A DNA stretch of 64,000 nucleotides from Pseudomonas sp. ACM7 (GTDB taxonomy: Bacteria; Pseudomonadota; Gammaproteobacteria; Pseudomonadales; Pseudomonadaceae). Within the stretch, counting starts at the first letter, position 1; every line of letters begins with the position of its first letter. The position numbers and the translations under genes were made by a program. Under the pieces are notes generated by a model, which saw only the letters and a list, made by a program, of their open reading frames with translations, was not told the DNA's origin and ran no database searches. Location: the NCBI RefSeq assembly GCF_004136015.1, contig NZ_CP024866.1, positions 2,056,391 through 2,120,390 of the forward strand, written 5' to 3'. Shown piece by piece: positions 45,667 to 54,437 of the stretch.

Positions 45667-47127
45667 CTACTGGCCGATCACCAATACGGTGGCGCCTTTG
45701 CGATTGGCGAAACGGGCAATAACGCGCTGCTTGTGCTCCGCCAGCCATCCACTTAGCCAAGGCTCGTCGCCACGCGCATCGATCAGGAAATAGCGAAAAT
45801 CGCCCGCGTGCTCCGAGGACATCGCTTCCTCCCGGGTCAGGCTATTGAGCACATAGCCACGACCGGCGTAATAACCAATGCGACCATCTTCGAAGTAAGC
45901 CGGTGCGTCCGGCTCAATATGGGCGGCCACCCAGTGGCCTGCCTCGACATAATGAGTCTTCCCCGGACTGGTGGAAACCACGTTAGACAGCATCACCAAC
46001 AAACCCAGCACCACCAGCGCCTTGCCCCAGCGCGGAAACTGACGGACAAAGACCGCCAACGCCGCCGCTAGCACAGGAACGAACAACAAGTTCAGGAAAC
46101 TCAAGTAGCGAGTGTTCATGAACTGCTGCTTCAAATAGAACAGAACCAGCACTACTCCATACAGCAAAGCGGCCCAGGCAAACGGGCGATAGTCGCGCCA
46201 GTAAGCCCGCAAAACACTCCAGTTGCTTCGCAAAACAAACGGAACAGCGAAAGGCCCCATCAGTTTCACGATGCTAATCAACATGGATGCCAGGATGCCA
46301 AAGAAAATGATTCGCCCGGCCTCGTCCTGCGAGTACTTATTGATCAGCGATCTGGAAAACTGCCCGGACAACTGATCGAACGACGCAAACACATTGTGCG
46401 GATTGAGCATATCCAGATAGATCGATACACGTGCAGCCGAAAAAGCGCCCGAAACCGCGACCACAACCAACCCCAGCGCGGGCAACAGCATAAACTGCAG
46501 GAACTGCTTGCGCCGCGTGGGCGACCAAAGATTCGATACTTGCCAAAGCCCCAACGCAGGTATCAACAGTAAGGCTTCAAGGCGAAACAACGCGGCCGCC
46601 ACGATTGCCAAGTGGATGAACGCCGCACGAAGCCAGCCGCCACGCGCCTGCCATCGCAAAGCAAGCCAGAGCGTCAGGGTGCAGAAAAACCAGAAACCAT
46701 ATTCGCGAATGATGTCGTTTCGAAAAGCATTGACTGCGGGCATTGCCAGAACCACCAGGCAGGCCCACCGAGCGTTGTCCGCAGAGCGCTGGCGGACACA
46801 ATCAACCATCAACGCGCAGGTGCCGGCGAGAAAGATGCCACACCATAAATAGGCGCTCAGCTCCAACGGCAAATGCAGGGCGATATGAGTACCGGCCAGG
46901 AGATAGGAGAACCAGGGCCAGTCGAAGGTCTGCCAGGCCACTTTTGGCCCGTTATCCGTGATCTGCTGAGCAATATCGATGTAAAACGCAGCATCACGTC
47001 CGACAGTCGCCGTTCCCAGCACCGCAATCAGGGAAAGCAGCAAGCTACCCCAGAACGCCAACCTGACCGGATATTCACCAATAATCCTCGAGATCAGAGC
47101 CCCCGCCTTACTGCCAGTATCTAACAT
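45667..47127 (-). CDS. GT-C membrane glycosyltransferase (ArnT/PMT-like)
   Basis: 486 residues, about 11 membrane helices, with a C-terminal periplasmic domain of about 110 residues. The first periplasmic loop TVGRDAAFYIDIAQQI has an acidic RD-A-x-Y motif as in family GT39/GT83 enzymes, which use polyprenyl-phosphate sugars. LKQQFMNTRYLSFLNLLFVPV is typical of the later helices. The donor and acceptor are unknown; surface LPS or lipid A modification is plausible. It lies downstream of the GT2 gene with a 171-bp gap. Confidence 0.7.
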   Translation of the reverse strand: MLDTGSKAGALISRIIGEYPVRLAFWGSLLLSLIAVLGTATVGRDAAFYIDIAQQITDNGPKVAWQTFDWPWFSYLLAGTHIALHLPLELSAYLWCGIFLAGTCALMVDCVRQRSADNARWACLVVLAMPAVNAFRNDIIREYGFWFFCTLTLWLALRWQARGGWLRAAFIHLAIVAAALFRLEALLLIPALGLWQVSNLWSPTRRKQFLQFMLLPALGLVVVAVSGAFSAARVSIYLDMLNPHNVFASFDQLSGQFSRSLINKYSQDEAGRIIFFGILASMLISIVKLMGPFAVPFVLRSNWSVLRAYWRDYRPFAWAALLYGVVLVLFYLKQQFMNTRYLSFLNLLFVPVLAAALAVFVRQFPRWGKALVVLGLLVMLSNVVSTSPGKTHYVEAGHWVAAHIEPDAPAYFEDGRIGYYAGRGYVLNSLTREEAMSSEHAGDFRYFLIDARGDEPWLSGWLAEHKQRVIARFANRKGATVLVIGQ

Positions 47128-47298
47128 CCGCCCCCCTCAACTACGCGCACAACGCTTGGCGCAAATCAGTCCAATAAATAGCTTGCGACAGTCTCAAGTA
47201 GCGTCTGCCCGATCAACTTCAAGCCTTGTCATCAGCCATTAACACTGAACAATATGCTCGAAGACAGCACAATGAGTTGTCATCACGGTCTCGACTAC

Positions 47299-48204
47299 TT
47301 ACCTGAACAGCAGACGCGCCGCCTTGCGTGTGTAGGACCAGCGTGTGAGCGTTCGCCAGTCTGCGCGTAAAGCCTGAAGATAGAACTTCTTGGCCAGTGC
47401 ATATTCGCCCCCGACGTAACAATCGCGAAACAACGACAGACAACGCTGCACCAAAAACGCCTGACGCAAATCATGCAACTCTTCAGGCATGCGCTCGAAA
47501 GAAAAAACCTCTCCGACCATTCCCGTGCCCGCCGCAAGGCTTTGGGTCAAATCATGTCGCATGCTGTCGGCGTGCTTATAGATGAGCGCCAGAGGCTGAT
47601 CGAGAACGCTGCAGGGAAACCGCGCCAACACCTGAGCGAATACTGGAATGTCTTCAACATTGCGCAAATGTTCGGGGTAGTTGCCTGGTGCGAAGACATC
47701 ACGATGCATCGCGCAAGCACCGTTGGAAATCGACACAGTCTTGTCCAGCAAGTAGCCGCGCACGAGCTGCCGCGCACTGGCCGGCAACGGCTTTACGGTC
47801 TGCAAACTGCGCTTGCCGTCAGCAAACACCGACCAATGTCCGCCAATGATCAAACGGCTCTCAGGGTTGTTCGCAATGTGATGAATCAACGCCGCCAGCG
47901 CGCCCGGGGCCATCTCGTCATCCGCGTCGAGAAAGATCAGAAAACGCCCGCTCGTCTCTTCGATCCCTAGATTGCGAACAGAAGAAAGCCCTCCGTTGGT
48001 TTTACGCAAAGCACGGAAGCGCCCGACGTGAACCGCCAAAAGCTTTTCGACCACCTCAGGCGTTGCGTCGGTGGAGCCGTCATCAATGACCAACAGCTCC
48101 GTCCGCCCCTCAACCAACTGCGCCAGTACTGACTCCACTGCCCGCGGCAGGGTCTGGGAATAGTTGTAGGCTGGAATAACGACGCTGATCAGTGTTTCAG
48201 TCAA
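47299..48204 (-). CDS. Family 2 glycosyltransferase
   Basis: 301 residues, inverting GT-A fold. ISVVIPAYNYSQTLPRAVES, LLVIDDGSTDATPEVVE and the acidic metal motif FLIFLDADDEMAPG (DxDD) are all present in the N-terminal 120 residues. The C-terminal region is helical and membrane-near. It overlaps the carbamoyltransferase stop by 8 bases, so it is coupled with it; the PAO1 locus has a comparable transferase (wapH/PA5004) next to wapO. Confidence 0.9.
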   Translation of the reverse strand: MTETLISVVIPAYNYSQTLPRAVESVLAQLVEGRTELLVIDDGSTDATPEVVEKLLAVHVGRFRALRKTNGGLSSVRNLGIEETSGRFLIFLDADDEMAPGALAALIHHIANNPESRLIIGGHWSVFADGKRSLQTVKPLPASARQLVRGYLLDKTVSISNGACAMHRDVFAPGNYPEHLRNVEDIPVFAQVLARFPCSVLDQPLALIYKHADSMRHDLTQSLAAGTGMVGEVFSFERMPEELHDLRQAFLVQRCLSLFRDCYVGGEYALAKKFYLQALRADWRTLTRWSYTRKAARLLFR

Positions 48205-49951
48205 AACCGTACCCTTCCGCGCCCTCTTTGACCACCAGGATGTCTTCCATGATCAGATACTGTAGATCGGAACCGAAGAACATGTTCAGGGCATCCGTCG
48301 GCGAGCAGATCATGGGTTCGCCACGACGGTTGAGCGAGGTGTTCAGCGACACGCCGTTACCGGTCAGCACTTCCAGCGCCTTCATCATGTCGTAGTAGCG
48401 CGGGTTGTATTCGCGCTTGAGCACCTGGGCCCGCGATGTACCGTCTTCATGGACGACTTCCGGCACGCGGGTCTTCCACTCTTCCGCCACTTCAAAGGTG
48501 AAGGTCATGAACGGCGCCGGGTGATCGATCTTGATCATCTGCGGTGCAACGGTGTCGAGCATCGACGGGCAGAAAGGCCTCCAGCGCTCGCGGAACTTGA
48601 TCTGGTGGTTGATGCGATCAGCCACGCCAGTCGCACTCGGGCAACCAATGATCGAACGACCGCCCAAGGCCCGCGGACCGAACTCCATGCGGCCCTGGAA
48701 CCAGGCCACCGGGTTGCCATCGACCATGATTTTGGCGATGTTTTCCGGCATGTTCTCAAGCTTGCGCCATACCGGCTTGCTCGGGTGACGGGCGCATGCA
48801 GCGAGGACGTCTTCGTTGGTGTACGACGGGCCGAGGTAAACGTGTTCCATCTTCTCGACCGGCACACCACGGGCGTGGGACACATAGGCCGCCGCGCCGA
48901 CCGCGGTGCCGGCATCGCCGGACGCAGGTTGCACGAACAGTTCTTTAACGTCATCGCGGGCGATGATTTTCTGGTTCAGCTTGACGTTCAACGCACAGCC
49001 ACCGGCGAAGGCCAGCTTGCCGGTTTCCTTGAGCACGTCACCCAGGTAATGGTCGATCATCTGCAGCGAGATCTTTTCGAACAGCGCTTGCATGCTCGCG
49101 GCGTAGTGGATGTACGGCTCGTCGGCGATGTCGCCTTCGCGCTTGGGACCCAGCCACTCGATCAGCTTCGGCGAGAAGTAGAAACCCTTGCCCTTCTCTT
49201 TATAACGACGCAGGCCGATGACGTTGGCGTAGTCGGTGTTGATCACCAGCTCGCCGTTCTCGAACGAAGCCAGGCGCGAGAAATCGTATTTGCTGGCATC
49301 GCCGTACGGCGCCATGCCCATGACCTTGAACTCACCGTCGAGCATCTCGAAACCGAGGAACTCGGTGATCGCGCCGTACAGGCCGCCGAGGGAGTCCGGA
49401 TCGAAGAATTCCTTGATCTTGTGGATCTTGCCGTTTTCGCCGTAACCGAAAAAGGTCGTGGCGTACTCACCCTTGCCGTCGATCCCGAGGATCGCGGTTT
49501 TCTCTTTGAAACCGGAACAGTGGTAAGCGCTGGAGGCGTGGGCCAGGTGATGCTCGACCGGTTCGATCTTGATTTTCTTCGGATCGAAACCCAATTGCTC
49601 GAGGCACCAGACAATCTTGTTGCGATAGCGTTTGTAGCGACGGTTACCCATCAGGATCGCGTCGAGCGCGCGGTCCGGGGCGTACCAGTAACGCTTGGCG
49701 TAATGCCAGCGAGCCTTGCCGAACAGGCTGATCGGCGCGAACGGAATCGCTACCACATCAACGTCGGATGGCTTGATGCCGGCCTGCTCGAGACAGAACT
49801 TCGCCGACTCGTAAGGCATGCGGTTCTTTGCATGTTTATCGCGCACAAAGCGCTCTTCCTCAGCCGCCGCGACCAGCTTGCCGTCGATGTACAAAGCTGC
49901 GGAAGGATCATGGCTAAGGGCGCCGGACAGGCCAAGAATCGTCAATGCCAC
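48197..49951 (-). CDS. wapO: LPS core carbamoyltransferase (WapO-like)
   Basis: 584 residues, NodU/CmcH O-carbamoyltransferase family. The N-terminal Kae1-like part has GLSGALSHDPSAALYIDGKL and the metal-binding HHLAHASSAYH (about 130). The Carbam_trans_C domain includes WFQGRMEFGPRALGGRS and NTSLNRRGEPMICSPTDA. In P. aeruginosa the core heptose II carries a 7-O-carbamoyl group, and PA5005 (wapO) is the gene for it. It is coupled to the downstream GT2 gene by an 8-base overlap. Confidence 0.9.
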   Translation of the reverse strand: MALTILGLSGALSHDPSAALYIDGKLVAAAEEERFVRDKHAKNRMPYESAKFCLEQAGIKPSDVDVVAIPFAPISLFGKARWHYAKRYWYAPDRALDAILMGNRRYKRYRNKIVWCLEQLGFDPKKIKIEPVEHHLAHASSAYHCSGFKEKTAILGIDGKGEYATTFFGYGENGKIHKIKEFFDPDSLGGLYGAITEFLGFEMLDGEFKVMGMAPYGDASKYDFSRLASFENGELVINTDYANVIGLRRYKEKGKGFYFSPKLIEWLGPKREGDIADEPYIHYAASMQALFEKISLQMIDHYLGDVLKETGKLAFAGGCALNVKLNQKIIARDDVKELFVQPASGDAGTAVGAAAYVSHARGVPVEKMEHVYLGPSYTNEDVLAACARHPSKPVWRKLENMPENIAKIMVDGNPVAWFQGRMEFGPRALGGRSIIGCPSATGVADRINHQIKFRERWRPFCPSMLDTVAPQMIKIDHPAPFMTFTFEVAEEWKTRVPEVVHEDGTSRAQVLKREYNPRYYDMMKALEVLTGNGVSLNTSLNRRGEPMICSPTDALNMFFGSDLQYLIMEDILVVKEGAEGYGFD

Positions 49952-50124
49952 AGGGGTCTAGCCTCTTTAGTCTGCATGCAGGCGCAAGGCGCCTCAAAGA
50001 TTAATGTGCCCTCGCAAAGGGCGAGTGGCAGCTAAAGGGCGGGATTATAGCGTAAACATGGCGGGAATGACCCAGCGCATATTGCCCCCGTAAAGATCAT
50101 CCGGGCGAAAGCATGCGGCATTGC
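49952..50124. other. Gap without recognised gene
   Basis: 173 bases between the wapO start and the YceK-like lipoprotein stop. It should contain the wapO promoter; no clear site was recognised. The 3' end of the lipoprotein gene is here without an obvious terminator. Confidence 0.4.
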
Positions 50125-50460
50125 TCATCCGCGGCCTGACCTCCAGTAAATACTGATATTGCCGTCGGCAGCTTGGCGGTAAACCGTATAGGGCAGGAGG
50201 ACGGTGTCGAAAACACCCGAGAGGGTGAAATCCACCAATACGAACGGCAAAAGAATACCCGTGGGATCAGGCGCTGCGTTTAATACGCAAAAGTCGTACG
50301 CCAAGCCGCTGTAGATACGAGGGATGGACTGACAGTAGGTCTTTTGCTTTCTAAGGCTACGCGCCGCGTCTTCGTCATCCTGCAGCACCGTGACAGCGGT
50401 CCCGCAGCCTGATAAAACCAGTGCAAAAGTGCTCAGTAACACCGTCATTTTTATCGTCAA
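50125..50460 (-). CDS. YceK/YidQ-like small lipoprotein
   Basis: 111 residues from TTG 50460, chosen because GGAGGG lies 6 bases before it and gives a proper signal peptide MTIKMTVLLSTFALVLSGCG; an ATG further upstream lacks this. The lipobox is LSGC. DFTLSGVFDTVLLPYTVYRQ matches the DUF1375/YceK-YidQ family of unknown function. A second possible start is ATG 50448. Confidence 0.75.
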   Translation of the reverse strand: MTIKMTVLLSTFALVLSGCGTAVTVLQDDEDAARSLRKQKTYCQSIPRIYSGLAYDFCVLNAAPDPTGILLPFVLVDFTLSGVFDTVLLPYTVYRQAADGNISIYWRSGRG

Positions 50461-50590
50461 CGTCTGCCCTCCGTGAACGTCAGGCAAACTAGCATCGCGG
50501 CCATTCAGGGCACAGTTCATGGGGTCTGTGGATCGTGTAGGACGATTCACAAGAATGTGTCCCCTTAATCTCGGGTGACTCGTCTGGCCC

Positions 50591-50678
50591 CTTCGCGAGC
50601 AAGCCCCACATTGTTTTGGTGTCGCACACTTAATTTGTGTGCGACTGAGAACTATTGTGGGAGCGGGCTTGCTCGCGA
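50591..50678. repeat. REP pair, family A, one copy with internal deletion
   Basis: Left copy 50591-50610 lacks about five bases (gctcc-type core) relative to the consensus; right copy 50656-50678 is complete. It stands just upstream of the YceK-like gene and beyond the 3' end of the waa operon. Confidence 0.85.
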
Positions 50679-50696
50679 TAGGACCGAAGGTCCGAT

Positions 50697-52148
50697 TCAG
50701 GCAGCGCTAGAGATATCTTTGGGAAGACGCTGATCAATGACCCGATATAGCGCACTGCTCTCAGGCCAGTTACGCATGAACCTTGCCCGATCCCGCGCGT
50801 AGGCCGGGGCGAAGCTGCTGAGCGAGGCGTGCTGACACATCGAGTCCAGATCAATCAGCGCCCAGCGATCGTGCTGCCAGAACAGGTTATGCCCCTTGAA
50901 ATCCCCGTGACTGATCCGCTCGCCAATCAGCTCGGCAAACAAATGATCCAGCGCCAGCAATTCGGCTTCCGGTGCCTCACCGCTTTCAACATAAGGCGCA
51001 AACCGCTCGATGATGTCCGGTCCCGGCAAATACTCGGTCACCAGATAAGCCCGACTGCGCAACCAGAGAAAACGCTTCTCCAGCAATGCCAACGGTTTGG
51101 GTGTGGCGATGCCGAGAAACGCCAGGCGATTGCCTTCACGCCAGGAGTGCCAGGCACGGCTCGGGCGCCAGAAGCGTTTGAGCCAGTGGGCAAAACCTTT
51201 GATGTTGTAGCGCTTGATCACCAGCGTACGACCAGCCACCTCGACCTTGCCGACGCTCGCCGCGCCGCCGGTCTTGTACAGATGGCCCTGATCGAGCAAC
51301 GCATCGGCCTGCGCCAGCACCGGCAGCATCGCCGCCTCTTCCTCGCGGCGAATCGCCCGCAAGCCGGACGCTCCGCGCTGGACACTGAACAGCGTGCACT
51401 CGCGGCCGACCTTGATCAGGAAGTCCTTCAGGCGCCAGCTGCGCACCTTGCTCATCTGCTTCTGCAACGCTTCCATCGGTAAGGCATGCTCGCCGTTGCT
51501 CAGCAGGTAATACACCAGCAACTCTTCGGTGTAGGGCTCCAGTGTCTTGGGCAACTGGGCAAAAAATACCCCGAGGTTTTCCAGGACTTTCTGCCGCGAG
51601 AGCGGCTGGCCCGGCGTCTCCGTGCGGATTCCGGCGCCGTCGATCAAATACAGCCGACCGCCCTGGCGCAGCAGGTTGTCCAGATGCAGGTCTTCCTGCC
51701 ACAGGCCCTTGCGGTGCAATTGACCGATCGCACCCAGCGCATCGGCCAATACCGCCGATTGCTCATCCGCCAGCATCGGCAAGTGCTCGACCCGTTTCCA
51801 GGCATCCCCAAGGCTTTCAGCGCCTTCAAGGAAATCGAATAGCAGCCAACCGCCCTCGCCGTCCTTCAGGCCATCAGCCAGCAACAACGGCGTGGTCAAC
51901 CCCTGAGCCGCCAGCAACCGCACGCCGTCCAGCTCACGCTGGAAATGCCGCGCCGCTTTGCTGCCGACCAACAACTTGGCCAGCACCGGCCGCCCGCGCC
52001 AGACACCGGCACCGACATAACGCTGCCCCGGCAACACCCGCAACAGACTCAGCAACTGCAACTCGGCAGGGCCGGCGGCATCGGCCAGTGGAATGTTCAG
52101 CGGCAGGCTCGGGCTGCGGCCAGCGTTTTTCAGTTCGGACAAACGCAT
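50697..52148 (-). CDS. Double LPS-kinase-like protein (two tandem kinase domains)
   Basis: 483 residues with two kinase-fold halves. Half one (about 30-215): GRPVLAKLLVGSKAARHFQREL, LLFDFLEGAESL, WQEDLHLDNLL and LYLIDGAGI. Half two (about 260-470): RTLVIKRYNIKGFAHWLKR, HSWREGNRLAFLGI, YLVTEYLPGPDI, RISHGDFKGHNLF and WALIDLDSM. The second half keeps HGD...N and IDLD; the first has Q-E-D instead of H-x-D, so it is probably altered. It is the last gene of the waa operon, overlapping the one before by 1 base. The PAO1 counterpart is PA5006. Confidence 0.8.
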   Translation of the reverse strand: MRLSELKNAGRSPSLPLNIPLADAAGPAELQLLSLLRVLPGQRYVGAGVWRGRPVLAKLLVGSKAARHFQRELDGVRLLAAQGLTTPLLLADGLKDGEGGWLLFDFLEGAESLGDAWKRVEHLPMLADEQSAVLADALGAIGQLHRKGLWQEDLHLDNLLRQGGRLYLIDGAGIRTETPGQPLSRQKVLENLGVFFAQLPKTLEPYTEELLVYYLLSNGEHALPMEALQKQMSKVRSWRLKDFLIKVGRECTLFSVQRGASGLRAIRREEEAAMLPVLAQADALLDQGHLYKTGGAASVGKVEVAGRTLVIKRYNIKGFAHWLKRFWRPSRAWHSWREGNRLAFLGIATPKPLALLEKRFLWLRSRAYLVTEYLPGPDIIERFAPYVESGEAPEAELLALDHLFAELIGERISHGDFKGHNLFWQHDRWALIDLDSMCQHASLSSFAPAYARDRARFMRNWPESSALYRVIDQRLPKDISSAA

Positions 52149-52900
52149 CAGCGCGCCTCCTTATGACTACGCCGCGCGGTCAGACGCGCAAGCCAGCTGT
52201 CGATCAGCGAACTGTCTTGCGATTGATCCAGATAGGCGGCCAGCAGCTCGCGCAACTGCGCTTCGCTCCACTCAGGCGCCCGACGCAGCAACGGCTCCAG
52301 ATCTTTGGCCCGATCACGCAGACCAAACAGCAACGGCCGGGTCTTTTCCAGGTCGATCAGCTGGGCCAGGTAACCGTCGCCGGTGGCCTGGAGAAAAATG
52401 TGCTTGGGGTAGAAGCAACCGTGAATCTGACGCGCGCCGTGCAGGCACCGAGCCAGTTGCCCACAGGCCTGCAGAATGGCCGAATGCTGCGCCGAACTCA
52501 GGTCCGACCAGCGCTGCAACAGCGAATCCAGGTCATCCCAACCGTCCAGGGCACGGGTCAGCAGAATCGCTCGGACTTCGCCGTCGACTTTGCGCTCACC
52601 GAAAAACGCCGCTTTCAACGCCGGAATACCGAACTTTTCATAGCGACTGATATTACGAAATTCACGGGCAAAGCTCGGCTCGCCAAAGGGCGCATGCAAG
52701 GTGCGCGTCTGGTAGTTGCTCTGGCGTTTCAGGTAGTAGCCATGGCCTTCCAGATCCAGCCGAAACACGCTGCTCCAGCCACCGCGAGCGGTATTGGGCT
52801 CGTCCACAGCGTCGAGCTGCTTGACCCAGAGTGCGTCAAAGGTGCCGAGGCCGTGACGCTCAAGCAGCGCACGGTCTTCAGCCGCCAGAAAATCAGTCAT
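52148..52900 (-). CDS. wapQ: LPS core kinase, WapQ-like
   Basis: 250 residues, LPS-kinase (InaA/WaaP) superfamily. YYLKRQSNYQTRTLHAPFGE, then ARQIHGCFYPKHIFLQ (HGC-type replacing HxD) and LIDLEKTRP. The position matches PA5007. It overlaps the wapP gene by 4 bases and the next gene by 1. It may phosphorylate an inner-core heptose; the substrate is inferred from genetics in P. aeruginosa. Confidence 0.8.
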   Translation of the reverse strand: MTDFLAAEDRALLERHGLGTFDALWVKQLDAVDEPNTARGGWSSVFRLDLEGHGYYLKRQSNYQTRTLHAPFGEPSFAREFRNISRYEKFGIPALKAAFFGERKVDGEVRAILLTRALDGWDDLDSLLQRWSDLSSAQHSAILQACGQLARCLHGARQIHGCFYPKHIFLQATGDGYLAQLIDLEKTRPLLFGLRDRAKDLEPLLRRAPEWSEAQLRELLAAYLDQSQDSSLIDSWLARLTARRSHKEAR

Positions 52901-53631
52901 TCGCGCCCCTCGAAAAATCTCACCACGTGCCGGATCCGTTTTTTGTCGGCGGCATTCAGCCGATCACGCTGGCGGTATTGCAGGTAAAAGCGCAGGCGCT
53001 GGGTAGCCGACAAGTGATACTTGGCGACCTTGTCCAGACAGGCCAGGTCCTTGGTGATCCGGTATTTGAGCCAGAAGCCGCGCCAGAAATCACCATTGGG
53101 GCAGTCGATCAAAAACAGCCGGGCCTCATCGTCGATCAGCAGGTTGCGCCACTTCAAATCGTTATGGGTAAAACGATGGTCGTGCATGGTCCGGGTATAA
53201 CCCGCCAGCTGGCGGCTGACGTTGTCGACCCAGGCGCGGTCCGCCAGTTTAGGATCATGCCGCTCGGCCAAAGCCGACAAGTCTTCGGTATGCGGCAGCT
53301 CACGGGTGATCATTGCCCCGCGATCGTACGCCGCACCGCGACGTTCCAGGCCCCAAGCCACCACTTCGGCGGTAGGAATGCCCCACTTGGCAAAGCGCTT
53401 GAGATTTTGCCACTCGGCTTTCACCCGAGGCTTGCCCAGGTAACGGCGCAGACCTTTGCCAGCACCCACGTAGCGTTTGACGTAATAGTTGACGCCATTG
53501 CGCTGGACGCGAATGACCTCGGACAACAGGTCGCGCGTCAGGCGTTCGCCCTCAAGCGCAAACACAGCCTCAAGACTGCCGAAATCTTCTGCAAGATCAC
53601 TGTACGCAGGCTCCAGTTTCCAACCCGCCAT
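52897..53631 (-). CDS. wapP: LPS core heptose kinase, WapP
   Basis: 244 residues. YYVKRYVGAGKGLRRYLGKP contains the ATP-binding lysine region; RFTHNDLKWRNLLIDDEARLFLIDCPNGDF has the catalytic HND..N and the ID metal motif. WapP (PA5008 in PAO1) phosphorylates heptose in the inner core after WaaP. It overlaps waaP by 1 base and wapQ by 4. Confidence 0.88.
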   Translation of the reverse strand: MAGWKLEPAYSDLAEDFGSLEAVFALEGERLTRDLLSEVIRVQRNGVNYYVKRYVGAGKGLRRYLGKPRVKAEWQNLKRFAKWGIPTAEVVAWGLERRGAAYDRGAMITRELPHTEDLSALAERHDPKLADRAWVDNVSRQLAGYTRTMHDHRFTHNDLKWRNLLIDDEARLFLIDCPNGDFWRGFWLKYRITKDLACLDKVAKYHLSATQRLRFYLQYRQRDRLNAADKKRIRHVVRFFEGRE

Positions 53632-54437
53632 CAGAGCGCATCTCCGTATCGCTGTTTACGGTCGTAGAGTTTGTTGGCCTTGCCTTCGAGCCAGGCGAGC
53701 AACCCGGCTTCCTCGCCCAGAATCTGGCGCAGGGGCTGCTGGAAATAACCCTTGAGGAAACGCAACTTGTCACGACGGGTCAAGCCGATGTCCAGTGCCG
53801 AAAAGTACAGCGCCGCCAGGTCCTTGTTACGCCAGCGTTGGGTAATCGTCGAACGGGTCTGGGCGCGGTGTAGGTCGATCACCGAGAGCCTGAAATCGTC
53901 GGCCGTCACCGGTTTGTCGGTGTGCAGCAGAAAGTGACAGATGTAGCAGTCGCGATGGTTGACCCCGGCACGGTGCATCATGCCGGTCATGCGCGCGACC
54001 TCGGCGATCAGTGCACGCTTGAGTTTGGGCTCGGGCGGATGCTTGATCCAGTCGATGCTGAAATCTTCAAGGCTGACAGTGGGCGCCAGCTCTTCGGTGA
54101 CGATGAACGAATGCTGGTCCGCCGGGTTGCTGCCCTTCTCGCCGTAAGCCACGGCGGTCATGGTCGGCACGCCGACCTCTTGCAGGCGCTGGATGGCCTT
54201 CCATTCCTGGCCGGCACCGAGCACCGGCAGTTTGGCAGTGAGCAGGTTCTTGAAGATCTCGCCCCAGCCAATGCCACGGTGGATCTTCACGAAAAAGCCA
54301 TTGCCATCGACTTCGGTACGCAGGGTTCGGCGCGCTTCAAGTTCGCGGTATACCTCGCCCTGGAGGCCCTCGACTTCAGCGAACGGGTCACGTCCGGCCC
54401 AGAGGCTCTTGAACGGTTCAGCCAGCATCAACTTCAT
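53631..54437 (-). CDS. waaP: LPS heptose I kinase WaaP
   Basis: 268 residues from ATG 54437; the longer open frame is antisense-like and rejected. It transfers phosphate to heptose I, an essential step in P. aeruginosa. GNGFFVKIHRGIGWGEIFKNLLT carries the ATP-site lysine; AGVNHRDCYICHFLL the catalytic Asp; LSVIDLHRAQTR the metal Asp; FSALDIGLTRRDKLRFLKGY the C-terminal lobe. It overlaps the waaG stop by 1 base (TAATG). Confidence 0.95.
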   Translation of the reverse strand: MKLMLAEPFKSLWAGRDPFAEVEGLQGEVYRELEARRTLRTEVDGNGFFVKIHRGIGWGEIFKNLLTAKLPVLGAGQEWKAIQRLQEVGVPTMTAVAYGEKGSNPADQHSFIVTEELAPTVSLEDFSIDWIKHPPEPKLKRALIAEVARMTGMMHRAGVNHRDCYICHFLLHTDKPVTADDFRLSVIDLHRAQTRSTITQRWRNKDLAALYFSALDIGLTRRDKLRFLKGYFQQPLRQILGEEAGLLAWLEGKANKLYDRKQRYGDAL

